A DNA stretch of 64,000 nucleotides from contig CP051152.1 in the NCBI GenBank assembly GCA_003970805.2, forward strand, positions 1,860,001-1,924,000. Reading direction: 5' to 3'. Made by a program: the position numbers and the translations under genes. The stretch comes from Undibacterium piscinae. Lineage in GTDB: Bacteria > Pseudomonadota > Gammaproteobacteria > Burkholderiales > Burkholderiaceae_D. The notes below the pieces were generated by a model. That model had not been told where the DNA came from and did not search any database. It worked only from the letters and a program-made list of their open reading frames with translations. Positions 9,278-18,360 of the stretch are shown in pieces (position 1 is the stretch's first letter; each line of letters starts with the position of its first letter).

Positions 9278-10804
9278 TTATTGGCCGTTTTTATTTGCCG
9301 TCATCGCTGCAGCCTGCAAAGCTAGTTCACGCGCTCTTTGCTCAGCCAGTTTTTGTTCAGCCAGCTTTTGTTCAGCGATTTTTTGTTCCGCTAGCTTTTG
9401 TTCTGCTAGTTTTTGCTCTGCTAATCTTTGCTCTGCTTGTTTTTGTTCTGCTAATCTTTGCTCTGCTTGTTTTTGTTCTGCTAATCTTTGCTCTGCTTGT
9501 TTTTGTTCCGCTAGCTTTTGTTCCGCTAGCTTTTGCTCCGCTAGCTTTTGCTCCGCTAGTTTTTGCTCCGCTAGTTTTTGCTCCGCTAGTTTTTGTTCTG
9601 CCGCTTTTCGTCTCGCTAATTCTTCCGCTCTTTGACGTTCGCTCAACTGCTCCGCTTGCTGTTTAGCCAGTAACTCTTCGGCTTGCTTTTGCCGCGTCAC
9701 CGCCTGCAGTCTCAATTTATGCTCTAGCTGCTGATGCTCAAGCTCTTCCGCTTGTTTGCGCATCGCCAGCTCAAGCGCAGTTTGCTGCTCCAGGCGCTTT
9801 TGCCGTTCCTGCTGCAGAGCTTCGCGTTGCGCTGACTCTTGTTGCTCTTCACGCTTGCGTCGTTCCCGCTCAATTTGCTCACTCACTTGTTTTTGCATTG
9901 CCAATGCAGCCGCCTGCTGACGGACCTGCTGAGCATTTTCTTCGGCTTGTTGACGACTTTCTTCCGCAAGTATTTTTGCCGCTTTTTGTTTCTGCCTGGC
10001 TTGCTCAGCCTGTTGCTGTGCTTGTTGCTGTGCCAGTTGCGTCGCTAACTGTTCAGCCAATAGTCGCTCTTGTGCCTCGCGCATACGCTGCGCGTCCAAG
10101 TCCTGTTTTATCAGAGCAAGTTCCCGCTCTTTGGCCAGCGCCAACGCCGCCAACCTGGCGGCCTCGGCCTCGCGCACTTCATTCTTTTCATCGGACTCTG
10201 CGATTATCTGATTTACCTGCTGCTGCGCCTGCTTGCTATCCGTCGCTTTATGCACCGGATCTTCCGGGCTAGGCATGGGTACCACAAAACTGTCATCCCG
10301 TATCTGCTCTTGAGCGATGATGCGCACCGGCGTCTCCATCGGTTCGCGCGGCGCAGCCGGAACCCGCAGTGCAGTTACGGGAACAGGCTTTGCGGCAATC
10401 TGTGGCGCCGCCTTGGTCTTTTTCTTTTTATGAGCAGGTTTAGTCTGCGCTAACGCGACAGAAGGTTTCGGTATATATGTCTGCAATCGTATCGTCTTGG
10501 GTTCCGCATCCAAGGCTGCAGTATCAGGCTGCACAGGTAAGATCTCAGGCTCGGCTGGCGTTGCGATCACTGCTGTCACCACTGAGGCCGGTGGCGCAAC
10601 CTGTAACTGCACAGCTAACGGCGTAAGTTCTGCGCGGCGCTTATTCCACGGTAATTCCATGCCCGGCAGACCTAGCCCGGGTATCCCGAACTGCAAAGAA
10701 AGCACCATGGCATGCAAGATTATCGACAATAGCACGCCCAGGATCAGGCGCCGGGAGGCGCGATCAGGGCTAACAGATTTAGTCGTTCCGGTAACAAAAC
10801 TCAT
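9278..10804 (-). pseudogene. TonB/TolA-like protein, N-terminal fragment with KLAEQ repeats
   Basis: This 508-residue fragment begins at the ATG at 10804 (MSFVTGTTKS), preferred to an upstream start lacking family features. Residues 20-40 form one membrane anchor (LILGVLLSIILHAMVLSLQF). A proline-rich stretch follows, then about 300 residues of charged coiled coil. The last 90 or so residues are about 18 tandem five-residue units of KLAEQ type. This is the architecture of TonB/TolA energy transducers spanning the periplasm, but the receptor-contacting domain is missing because of an early stop at 9278. That domain lies just downstream in the +1 frame. Alone it would be an anchored rod without a working tip. 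Confidence 0.75.
9333..9605. repeat. 15-bp tandem repeats encoding (K/R)(L/Q)AEQ
   Basis: About 18 imperfect 15-base units lie inside the TonB/TolA-like coding region. Read on the minus strand they give a long charged helix. Two alternating variants, KLAEQ and KQAEQ-RLAEQ, are interleaved. Length variation by slippage between strains would be expected. Confidence 0.85.
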
Positions 10805-11049
10805 GCAGAAGTAAATGGGATAGCTGTGGTCTAGCCACATTATCGCATGCAGCTCAGGAATGTTTTCCGGCAGTTTCCCTCTATAAAAAAGATTATTCTG
10901 ATAAAGCTACTTCTGCGAATAGATGTGCTAGCTTTAAGCGTTCAGTGAGGTAAGCGCCGATTTCATACCTAAGCACATTGTTCCTGGTTGGGACTTGATT
11001 TAAGCCCGCACTCCACGCTCGTCATTAGACGCAGAATCGGTTACTATCA

Positions 11050-11065
11050 CTGCTTATTCATACAG
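11050..11065 (+). promoter_or_regulatory. LexA-like SOS box upstream of ruvAB
   Basis: CTG-N10-CAG (CTGCTTATTCATACAG) matches the spacing and outer triplets of the LexA operator. It lies 15 bases upstream of the ruvA ATG. ruvAB is SOS-controlled in many proteobacteria, which supports the call. The inner bases are less regular than the consensus TATATATATA. Confidence 0.6.
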
Positions 11066-11080
11066 TATGAGAGCAGACTC

Positions 11081-11662
11081 ATGATAGGTCGCATCGCAGG
11101 CACCCTCATTGAAAAAAATCCCCCCCAGTTATTGGTCGATTGCCAGGGCGTAGGCTATGAAATCGATGTTCCCATGAGCACGTTTTACAATCTTCCTGTG
11201 CTGGGCGAAAAAGTCGTGCTGCTCACACATCTGGCGATACGCGAAGATGCCCATGTGCTGTTTGGTTTTGGCAGCGCCGAAGAGCGCGCCACGTTCCGTC
11301 AGTTGATCAAAATCAGCGGTGTCGGTTCGCGTACTGCGCTGGCAATCTTATCTGGCATGTCAGTGGCCGATCTGGCTCAGGCGATAAGCTTGCAGGAAGC
11401 CGGACGCCTGACCCGCATACCTGGCATAGGCAAGAAAACCGCAGAGCGTCTGCTACTCGAATTAAAAGGCAAGCTAGGCGCAGATCTGGGTGCATCGGTT
11501 GCCGCGATTGCGGCCGGTGACCATAGCTCTGATATCCTGAACGCCTTGTTGGCGCTCGGTTACTCGGACAAGGAAGCGCTGCTGGCAATGAAGTCAGTAC
11601 CGGCAGGGTCCGGGGTGTCTGACGGCATCAAGCTTGCGCTGAAATCGCTGTCCAAAGGCTAA
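11081..11662 (+). CDS. ruvA: Holliday junction DNA helicase subunit RuvA
   Basis: RuvA is the tetrameric scaffold that holds the four-way junction flat while RuvB drives branch migration. The ATG at 11081 gives [12 protein letters not shown], the usual family start, and 193 aa, the usual length. An upstream in-frame start at 10988 would add 31 unrelated residues. Two helix-hairpin-helix motifs are visible ([14 protein letters not shown] near residue 75 and [13 protein letters not shown] near 110). The C-terminal domain III that touches RuvB is complete. ruvB follows 26 bases later. Confidence 0.98.
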   Translation: MIGRIAGTLIEKNPPQLLVDCQGVGYEIDVPMSTFYNLPVLGEKVVLLTHLAIREDAHVLFGFGSAEERATFRQLIKISGVGSRTALAILSGMSVADLAQAISLQEAGRLTRIPGIGKKTAERLLLELKGKLGADLGASVAAIAAGDHSSDILNALLALGYSDKEALLAMKSVPAGSGVSDGIKLALKSLSKG

Positions 11663-11688
11663 ACGCGTCTGATTTTAAGAATTCATCT

Positions 11689-12765
11689 ATGAGCATACAG
11701 ACCGACAATCTCTCCTCCACTTTTAGCGAAACCCGGATAATTTCCGCTACGCCGTCCTCTCCGCAAGAAGAGGCGATAGAACGCGCACTCCGGCCGAAAC
11801 AACTCGATGAATACGTAGGCCAGGAAAAAATCCGCGGCCAGTTGGAGATTTTTATCAGCGCCGCCAAAAAGCGCAGTGAGGCGCTCGATCACACCTTGCT
11901 GTTTGGTCCGCCTGGTTTGGGCAAGACTACGCTGGCGCACATCATCGCCAGGGAAATGGGAGTCAATCTGCGCCAGACCTCGGGACCGGTACTCGAACGC
12001 GCCGGTGACCTGGCCGCACTATTGACCAATCTGGAAGCGAATGATGTCCTGTTCATCGATGAAATTCACCGCCTGTCTCCGGTAGTCGAAGAGATACTTT
12101 ATCCTGCGCTGGAAGACTACCAGATTGACATCATGATCGGTGAAGGCCCGGCGGCTCGCTCGGTCAAACTCGATCTGCAGCCCTTCACGCTAGTCGGTGC
12201 CACCACCCGCGCCGGCATGCTAACCAATCCGCTACGTGACCGCTTCGGTATCGTCGCCAGGCTAGAGTTTTATACCGCAGATGAGTTGACCAAGATCGTC
12301 ACCCGCTCTGCAGCCTTGCTCAACGTACCGATACAAGCCGATGGTGCGCGTGAAATCGCCAAACGTGCCCGTGGCACACCGCGCATCGCCAACCGCCTGT
12401 TGCGCCGCGTGCGTGACTATGCCGAGGTTAAGGGCAATGGAGAAATCAGCAAGGCCAGTGCCGATGCCGCGCTGGTGATGCTCGATGTCGATGCGGTCGG
12501 TTTTGACCTGATGGACAGAAAACTACTGGAAGCCATCCTATTTAAATTCGGCGGTGGCCCGGTAGGCTTGGATAACGTTGCCGCCGCCATAGGCGAAGAG
12601 CGCGACACCATAGAGGATGTGCTGGAACCGTATCTGATACAGCAAGGCTATCTGCAGCGCACACCACGCGGCCGGATTGCCACGCCTAGCGCCTATGCCC
12701 ATTTTGGCCTGACCGCACCAAGGATAGGACCGAATGGCGAATCATGGAACGTGCCGGATGCCTAG
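11689..12765 (+). CDS. ruvB: Holliday junction branch-migration ATPase RuvB
   Basis: RuvB is the hexameric AAA+ motor that pumps DNA through the RuvA-bound junction. The product is 358 aa. Visible motifs are Walker [12 protein letters not shown] near residue 68, Walker [10 protein letters not shown] near 120, sensor 1 and arginine-finger region VGATTRAG near 170, and the C-terminal winged helix ending near [10 protein letters not shown]. It is paired with ruvA and shares the LexA-like box upstream. The gene is intact. Confidence 0.99.
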   Translation: MSIQTDNLSSTFSETRIISATPSSPQEEAIERALRPKQLDEYVGQEKIRGQLEIFISAAKKRSEALDHTLLFGPPGLGKTTLAHIIAREMGVNLRQTSGPVLERAGDLAALLTNLEANDVLFIDEIHRLSPVVEEILYPALEDYQIDIMIGEGPAARSVKLDLQPFTLVGATTRAGMLTNPLRDRFGIVARLEFYTADELTKIVTRSAALLNVPIQADGAREIAKRARGTPRIANRLLRRVRDYAEVKGNGEISKASADAALVMLDVDAVGFDLMDRKLLEAILFKFGGGPVGLDNVAAAIGEERDTIEDVLEPYLIQQGYLQRTPRGRIATPSAYAHFGLTAPRIGPNGESWNVPDA

Positions 12766-12891
12766 CGCATCAATCGCTGAATATACTCCATCCCAGTATA
12801 TTTTTAAGTCGCTTGATGACTTTGCGCAACACGCCCTTTTTATAAGCATTCCAGGGGAGTATATTCCCCGACTTCGTCAGAAAGCCTGAAC

Positions 12892-13344
12892 ATGCAAATC
12901 TGGGTCGATGCCGATGCCTGCCCGAATGTCATCAAGCAAATTCTTTTCCAGGCGGCCGAACGGCTGCAAATCACCACCACGCTAGTCGCCAATCAACTGC
13001 TGACGACACCGCCCTCACGCGTCATCAAGGCGCTGCAAGTGCCAGCAGGCTTTGACGTTGCCGACAATGAGATCGTCAGATTAATGGTGGCGGGCGATCT
13101 GGTGATTACCGCCGATATTCCACTGGCATCCGATGTGCTTGGCAAAGGCGGCTATGCGCTTAACCCTCGCGGCTCTTTTTATACTCATGAGAATATCCGC
13201 GAGCATCTGAGCATGCGCCAGTTCATGGAAGAATTACGCAGTGGCGGCATCGATACCGGCGGACCGGCCGCATTCTCTCACGCAGACCGGCAGGCATTTG
13301 CCAATCAACTAGACCGCTTCCTGGCGAAACAAGGCCGCAAATAA
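12892..13344 (+). CDS. YaiI/YqxD family protein (UPF0178, DUF188)
   Basis: The 150-aa cytoplasmic protein belongs to the DUF188 family. The N-terminus [13 protein letters not shown] and the later [13 protein letters not shown] and LNPRGSFYT are family signatures. The acidic residues in these motifs resemble a PIN-like metal site, so a nuclease role has been suggested for such proteins, but the function is not established. It lies 126 bases after ruvB, with its own start, and ends at a strong bidirectional terminator. Confidence 0.92.
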   Translation: MQIWVDADACPNVIKQILFQAAERLQITTTLVANQLLTTPPSRVIKALQVPAGFDVADNEIVRLMVAGDLVITADIPLASDVLGKGGYALNPRGSFYTHENIREHLSMRQFMEELRSGGIDTGGPAAFSHADRQAFANQLDRFLAKQGRK

Positions 13345-13410
13345 GCCACGTAAAGAGTTGGTATTCACGCTCAGGTTTAAACAAAGCAATTCACGACAAA
13401 TCCACAGAAA

Positions 13411-13440
13411 AACAAAAAGCACCCGAAGGTGCTTTTTGTT
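13411..13440. terminator. Bidirectional terminator between yaiI-like gene and porin 1
   Basis: A perfect 13-base stem (AACAAAAAGCACC / GGTGCTTTTTGTT) surrounds a CGAA loop. A and T tracts on the two sides allow termination on both strands for the convergent genes. Confidence 0.9.
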
Positions 13441-13476
13441 CATCCAACGCTAAGCAGACCGATGGCCCGCCATGAA

Positions 13477-14529
13477 TTAGAACATGTGACGGATACCAAC
13501 GTTGAACATGCGCTCAGTTACACCCGCCTTGTAAGCCAGACCGCCGGCATTCGCATTGGCACCATTTGCGATACGAGAAAACGATGTGTACAGGTTAGTA
13601 CGCTTAGACAAGGAATGTGTATAACCTAAAGCGACCTGATTTCCTTTACCATCAGTAACCAATTTATCATTAGTCTGTGTATAAGAGCCAATGACTGCAC
13701 CAGCGGCAGATACAGGAACTGTAGCACCAATCATCCACAGTCTATTATCAACTTTGCCATTAGGAGAATATCCAGCATCCGCTTTAACCAAGCCATATGC
13801 AGCTGCAAGTTTAACTACATTAAAATTATAAGTAAGACCGGCAAAAGTATGCTTAAGATTCAACGCTGGAGTTGATTTGTCTTTTTCCGTGTTATATGCG
13901 ATCACAGCAGACAATGGACCTGCTGCGTAAGTTGCAGATGCGCCAATCTGACTAGCTTTTCCTGTATCGCCGGCTTGCTCACCAAATGTGTAAGCAACAG
14001 TCCCAGTGAAACCACCTAAGTTGTTAGTTGTGTAATTTGCTGTATTGTCGGAACGTGGATTAGATGCAAAGAACAAATTACCTAAACCTGTTGCACTTGT
14101 ACTATCACCAGCAGTTCCACCAATAATACCAGTCTCAAAAGGATCAATAGAATCAACCGCATTGAAAACTGGCTTATTCTGACGTCCGAACTGCAAAGCA
14201 CCGAAGTCACCAGACAAACCTACCCAAGCCGCACGACCAAATGCTAACCCGCCCTGAGCTGATTTACCAGCATCTGCATTGACGCCCATTTCCAATTTGA
14301 AATTCGCTTTCAAACCGCCGCCCAGATCTTCAGATCCTTTAAAACCTAAACGTGAACCAGATTGAACGCCACTATCCAATGCTGTTTTAGTAGCACCACC
14401 CGAACCAACGCCATTGCTTTCATTGTTGATTGCCATGTCCAATACACCATAGACAGTCACATTAGATTGAGCTTGCGCTGCGCCTGCAACTGCAGACAAT
14501 ACGGCCAAAGCGATGAGTGATTTTTTCAT
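13477..14529 (-). CDS. Gram-negative porin (beta-proteobacterial type), porin 1
   Basis: This is an outer-membrane trimeric beta-barrel channel for small hydrophilic solutes. Start MKKSLIALAVL at 14529 gives a 350-aa precursor with a 20-residue signal peptide ending AQA|QS. The mature N-terminus SNVTVYGVLDMA and the segments SRLGFKGSEDLGGGLKANF and GDFGALQFGRQNKP are typical of Burkholderiales porins. The C-terminus GIRHMF ends in Phe, needed for barrel assembly. An upstream in-frame start at 14553 would only extend the signal peptide. It is co-directional with a second porin 370 bases upstream, but each has its own terminator. Confidence 0.96.
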   Translation of the reverse strand: MKKSLIALAVLSAVAGAAQAQSNVTVYGVLDMAINNESNGVGSGGATKTALDSGVQSGSRLGFKGSEDLGGGLKANFKLEMGVNADAGKSAQGGLAFGRAAWVGLSGDFGALQFGRQNKPVFNAVDSIDPFETGIIGGTAGDSTSATGLGNLFFASNPRSDNTANYTTNNLGGFTGTVAYTFGEQAGDTGKASQIGASATYAAGPLSAVIAYNTEKDKSTPALNLKHTFAGLTYNFNVVKLAAAYGLVKADAGYSPNGKVDNRLWMIGATVPVSAAGAVIGSYTQTNDKLVTDGKGNQVALGYTHSLSKRTNLYTSFSRIANGANANAGGLAYKAGVTERMFNVGIRHMF

Positions 14530-14851
14530 TGATATTTCTCCAAAGGTTTTCATGTTGACATGAACTACGTTTAAATCTGAGTGGCCTAAAAAAGCGAAAT
14601 TTAAGCTTAGCTAACACAGCTGAATACTTCAAAAAGTACAAATCCGCGAATCAGACGATAACGTATTTGAACAAAAATCGCGCCCCGCAGCCAAGCTAAA
14701 TCGGGCAACTGCTCATGAATTCAGGGTTTATGTCTCTAAAACACAACCAAACATTGCACCAAAAGAAACATTTGAAGCCAAATTAACATGTTTCTGTAGA
14801 TGAAAATACCTAATGATTTCCTTCAAAAACAATATTAATTTGACCAATTAA

Positions 14852-14880
14852 AAAGGCCGTCTCATCGACGGCCTTTCTTT
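14852..14880 (-). terminator. Terminator after porin 2
   Basis: The stem AAAGGCCGTC / GACGGCCTTT (14852-14861 / 14867-14876) lies 26 bases beyond the porin 2 stop. An A-rich stretch on the plus strand gives the U-tract for minus-strand transcripts. The rest of 14530-14902 is the AT-rich leader region of porin 1, in which I see no gene. Confidence 0.85.
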
Positions 14881-14902
14881 ACTAGCTAAACCTATTAAAC
14901 AA

Positions 14903-16030
14903 TCAGAACGTATGATTCACGCCGACAGCGGTACGGGTTGCACTACTGTTTCCTGCACCGATCAAACCCGCAGACATGGCGAGATCTAACGCGCTAGTCG
15001 AACCAGCTTTAGCATAAGTCAAGGAAGCATAGGCGGTAGTGCGTTTGCTCAATGCATATTTACCCATGGCGATATATTGATCAGCCTTACCGCTGCCCAT
15101 ACCTGACAACTTAGTGTTGTAGTAAGCTGCGGTCAAGGTAGTCATAGGAGTCAGAGAATAATCAACACCGGCACCAATAACAGCAATTTTTCTATTATTG
15201 AATACGCCACCGTCCACGTCGGTTTGTCCGTAAGTCAATTTAAGTACGGCCGCATCGAGTTTCAATTTACCGCCGCCACCCATCAATGTCAAAGTGGAGT
15301 TGCCAGTGGCGTCTTTCAGTTTCGCATAAGCAAATGCAACGCCTGAAGACCCGTCAGTGAAATAAGCCGACATACCAGCGTAAGAATTGCCGGAAGTATT
15401 CCCTGCTTGCTCGCCAAAACCGTACATGGCAGCACCGCCGAAGCCAGATACCATAGGTGTCAGGTATTTCACGGAATTACTTTGACGCAAGGCACTGCCA
15501 CCGCCGTTGGTACCAAACCCGCCGAACAAACCACCTGAGTTCATTGCACTGTACACCACGTTAGGATTGGTTCCGGCATGCGCCAAGCTCAAAGGATCGG
15601 CCAGACCGATAGAATCCGCACCCACCATATTTTGACGGCCAAAGTTGACGCTACCGAAATTACCGGATAAACCGACAGTAGCATTACGATCAAACAAAGA
15701 AGTTCCTGAACCGCTCTGAGAAAATCCGCCAACCGGTGCAGGAAGCGCGCCGATACCAGCACCGGCAGCGCCGGTATCATTGGCCAAAGTACCTTCCAGG
15801 TTGAAGTTAGCTTTCAGACCGCCGCCCAAATCCTCAGTGCCTTTAAAGCCCCAGCGAGATACTGACAACTGACTAGACTCTAGCGCAGCCTTAGAACCAC
15901 CCGTTTTAGTTTGATTGGTTGTGTAGACCACACCAGCATCAATAATGCCGTAAATGGAAACACTAGATTGAGCGGAAGCGTTGGCTGCAAAAGCACCCAG
16001 AACTGCGAAAGCGATAAGCGTTTTTTTCAT
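14903..16030 (-). CDS. Gram-negative porin (beta-proteobacterial type), porin 2
   Basis: This is a second outer-membrane porin, 375 aa from the start MKKTLIAFAVLGAF at 16030, with a signal peptide cleaved after ANASA|QS. It shares with porin 1 the segments SVSIYGIIDAG, SRWGFKGTEDLGGGLKANF and FGSVNFGRQN and ends in HTF with terminal Phe. It is richer in Gly/Ser loops and clearly diverged from porin 1, so this is an old duplication rather than a recent one. The region 16031-16359 upstream is the divergent gap to coq7; it is AT-rich and holds no gene that I can support. Confidence 0.96.
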   Translation of the reverse strand: MKKTLIAFAVLGAFAANASAQSSVSIYGIIDAGVVYTTNQTKTGGSKAALESSQLSVSRWGFKGTEDLGGGLKANFNLEGTLANDTGAAGAGIGALPAPVGGFSQSGSGTSLFDRNATVGLSGNFGSVNFGRQNMVGADSIGLADPLSLAHAGTNPNVVYSAMNSGGLFGGFGTNGGGSALRQSNSVKYLTPMVSGFGGAAMYGFGEQAGNTSGNSYAGMSAYFTDGSSGVAFAYAKLKDATGNSTLTLMGGGGKLKLDAAVLKLTYGQTDVDGGVFNNRKIAVIGAGVDYSLTPMTTLTAAYYNTKLSGMGSGKADQYIAMGKYALSKRTTAYASLTYAKAGSTSALDLAMSAGLIGAGNSSATRTAVGVNHTF

Positions 16031-16359
16031 TAGATCTTTCTCCAAAATTATCAATTATTTTCTAAAACATTCGAATTAACTCTAGGTGCAACCACTACTC
16101 CTGCCTATATTTCACTATCAAACTTAGTTCGAAGCGATGGCACATTGAAGCAAATTCCTTGCATTTGAGCAAAGAGAAGTTGCATAAGAGCGCATTTGAG
16201 CAAATTTTATGTGGTTCAATAACGACAAAAGCACTCATTTTATGACTTAAAGTGCAACACACCAACAAAACAAATGCCATTTAAACACTTGTTTTGTAGG
16301 ATGGCAGATCCCATGCGTCAAGGCTACAATATCGACTCTGAAGAAAATACAAAGTACTT

Positions 16360-16992
16360 ATGCAAACAGCTCATCTTGATCATCTCATTCTCGGCTTTGA
16401 CCGCGCACTGCGCGTCGTTTCGGGACTAGCCAGGGCAAGCCGCCCCAATCCGGCACTGGCATTGCAGGAAAATGAGTTGTCCGAACAAGAAAAAGCGCAT
16501 AGCGCCGGACTGATGCGCGTCAACCATGTGGGGGAGATATGCGCGCAAGCACTGTATGACTCGCAAGGCATGTTCTCGCAGACTCCTGCCGTGAAGCAAC
16601 AATTTGCCCACTCGGGCATCGAGGAAGAAGACCATCTGGCATGGTCGGCACACCGGGTCGCTGAATTAAACTCCCGCACCAGCCTGCTCAACCCGCTTTG
16701 GTACGCTGGCGCCTACGCCTGCGGCACGATAGCCGCTCGTTGCGGTGATGCGGCAAGTCTGGGGTTTGTGGTGGAAACCGAGCGTCAGGTGGCGGCGCAC
16801 CTTAGCAGCCATCTGGAGAAACTGCCGGTACAAGACCAAAAGTCACGCGCGATCGTTGAACAAATGCGTCAGGATGAAATCGCGCATGGCGCGGCGGCAC
16901 AAGCTTTAGGTGCCAGCGACTTGCCTATGCCGGTCAAGGCCATAATGCGTGCGATGGCAAAAGTGATGACTACTACCGCGTATCGTATTTAA
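16360..16992 (+). CDS. coq7: 2-polyprenyl-3-methyl-6-methoxy-1,4-benzoquinone hydroxylase Coq7
   Basis: The enzyme hydroxylates demethoxyubiquinone in the penultimate step of aerobic ubiquinone synthesis, using a di-iron centre and oxygen at the inner membrane surface. The product is 210 aa. The repeated carboxylate motifs are visible: the VGEICAQALY Glu, the EEEDHLAW Glu/His pair, the ETERQVAAH Glu/His pair and the DEIAHG Glu/His pair. Together these supply the di-iron ligands. It stands alone between porin 2 and a convergent antiporter gene. Confidence 0.96.
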   Translation: MQTAHLDHLILGFDRALRVVSGLARASRPNPALALQENELSEQEKAHSAGLMRVNHVGEICAQALYDSQGMFSQTPAVKQQFAHSGIEEEDHLAWSAHRVAELNSRTSLLNPLWYAGAYACGTIAARCGDAASLGFVVETERQVAAHLSSHLEKLPVQDQKSRAIVEQMRQDEIAHGAAAQALGASDLPMPVKAIMRAMAKVMTTTAYRI

Positions 16993-17004
16993 ATCAGCCA
17001 TGAA

Positions 17005-17042
17005 ATGAGCCGCTGTAATAAATCGGCAGCGACTCATTCTTA
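17005..17042. terminator. Stem-loop between coq7 and the antiporter gene
   Basis: ATGAGCCGCTG (17005-17015) pairs with CAGCGACTCAT (17027-17037) with one mismatch, between two convergent genes. It has only a short T-rich tail, so terminator function is moderately supported. Confidence 0.5.
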
Positions 17043-17066
17043 TCTAGCAATAATTTCTAGCTATCA

Positions 17067-17873
17067 CTACAGCCATAGAAAACAACTGGCGGCAACCGCG
17101 GTCGGTAAGGCCGCAGCAGAAAACAAGCCCAGAGGACTGATCGCCTGCTCGTCGAAATAATCTTTCAAGATAGAAAAACCGGCCGGATTTGGAGCATTCG
17201 CGATGACCGTCAAACCACCGCCGCTGACCGCACCCGCTACCAAGGCGTATTTACCAGCATCAGAAATCCCCTCAACCAATGAGCCCAGATAGGTCAGGGC
17301 GGCGTTATCGGTCAGTGCCGTCAATCCCATCGCGCCAAAGAACAAGACCGTGCTATCCATACCGGCAATAATCGGTTGCAGCCACCATTGCTGCTTGCCA
17401 CCCAACACCACCAGTCCCGCCAGGAAAAATGCCACCAGCAAACCTTCACGCAGCATCAACTTGTCCTGATATTGCTTGTAGGCGTCAGTAAAACCGAGGA
17501 AAAACAAAAATAAACCCATGAACACCACAGGATGATGACTAAACACCACGGTCGCCGCCAAAAACAGGAAATGGATGAAAATCACGGTCAGAGGCATGCG
17601 TGTTCCAGCCTGCTTGGGCGGACTGACGATGTTCTTGAGTTCATTACGAAACAGCAAAGTCGCTGCCAGCGCATTGATCACGACGGCAATTGCGGCTTTC
17701 CAACCAAACACGCTGGACATGAAAGCCATATCCCAGCCCCATTTTTCCGCGACCATTAACACGGGGGGGGCTGCAAAAGGAGTCAGTACGCCACCGATGG
17801 AAATGTTCACAAACAGCACGCCGAGCGTAACGTATTTCAATCGTTGCGAAATTCCCTTGGTATATAAACCCAT
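17067..17873 (-). pseudogene. Putative Na+/H+ antiporter, C-terminal part (frameshifted gene)
   Basis: This is the downstream part of a membrane protein of the putative Na+/H+ antiporter family (DUF1504-like). It carries about eight hydrophobic helices with conserved-looking stretches VNISIGGVLTPFAAPPVLMVA, GLTALTDNAALTYLGS and GAVSGGGLTVIANAPNPAG. The apparent start MGLYTKGIS is an internal Met: the preceding helices lie in another frame just upstream. Loss of one G from either of two GGG runs (near plus-strand 17854-17856 or 17873) restores one continuous protein. A C8 run at 17763-17770 in this part is in the correct frame. Confidence 0.75.
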
Positions 17874-18327
17874 CGCGCAACATCAGCGCCGCCAAAGTCA
17901 TGGCGGCCGGTTCCGTGATGAATGAACCGAGCAAAGGCACCAGCGATAGGCACAGGAAATAGCTGGCTACCGAAGTACTAACCGGCAAAGCCGCGGTAAT
18001 TTTATCGACTACCCATTGCACCGAAAATAATATCGGCCGCGTTCCGGCCACCGTCAGCACCACAAAAACAAACAAGGGTTCGGTAAAGTTTTGCTGCTCA
18101 AGATAAGTGATCGCCACGGTTTGCGTGGAGACGAAGGCCATAACGGCGATCAGCACCAGTGCCCAAAAACCGAATACCACTTCCACCTCGCCCATCAGGT
18201 GCCAGAAACCAGCGTGCTTCTTGCTGGTGTGCGCCAGATGCTGAAATTGCTTGGTGGAAAACGTGTGCAGCACCGCCAATGCAAAAATGGCGGCGCCGGC
18301 GTATTCGATTATTTGGTTGCTATTCAT
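17858..18327 (-). pseudogene. Putative Na+/H+ antiporter, N-terminal part (frameshifted gene)
   Basis: This is the upstream part of the same antiporter gene, beginning MNSNQIIEYAGAA at 18327 with AAGGAG as ribosome site. Four or so hydrophobic helices run up to EPAAMTLAALMLRD, where the reading frame leaves the family pattern. It then runs through an unrelated tail to a stop at 17644. The full protein would be about 420 aa. It follows the uvrD gene by about 33 bases on the same strand and could be co-transcribed. Whether the break is real or a base-calling error cannot be decided here. Confidence 0.75.
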
Positions 18328-18360
18328 AAATCTCCTTAAGAGTATGTCCTGAAAAAACGA

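Noticed and set aside
9333..9605. Possible CRISPR array
   Set aside because: The 15-bp units are contiguous, have no spacers and encode a regular helix on the minus strand.
9178..9666. 162-residue plus-strand frame with repeated FALLVF units
   Set aside because: It is the antisense of the KLAEQ-type repeat of the TonB/TolA-like gene.
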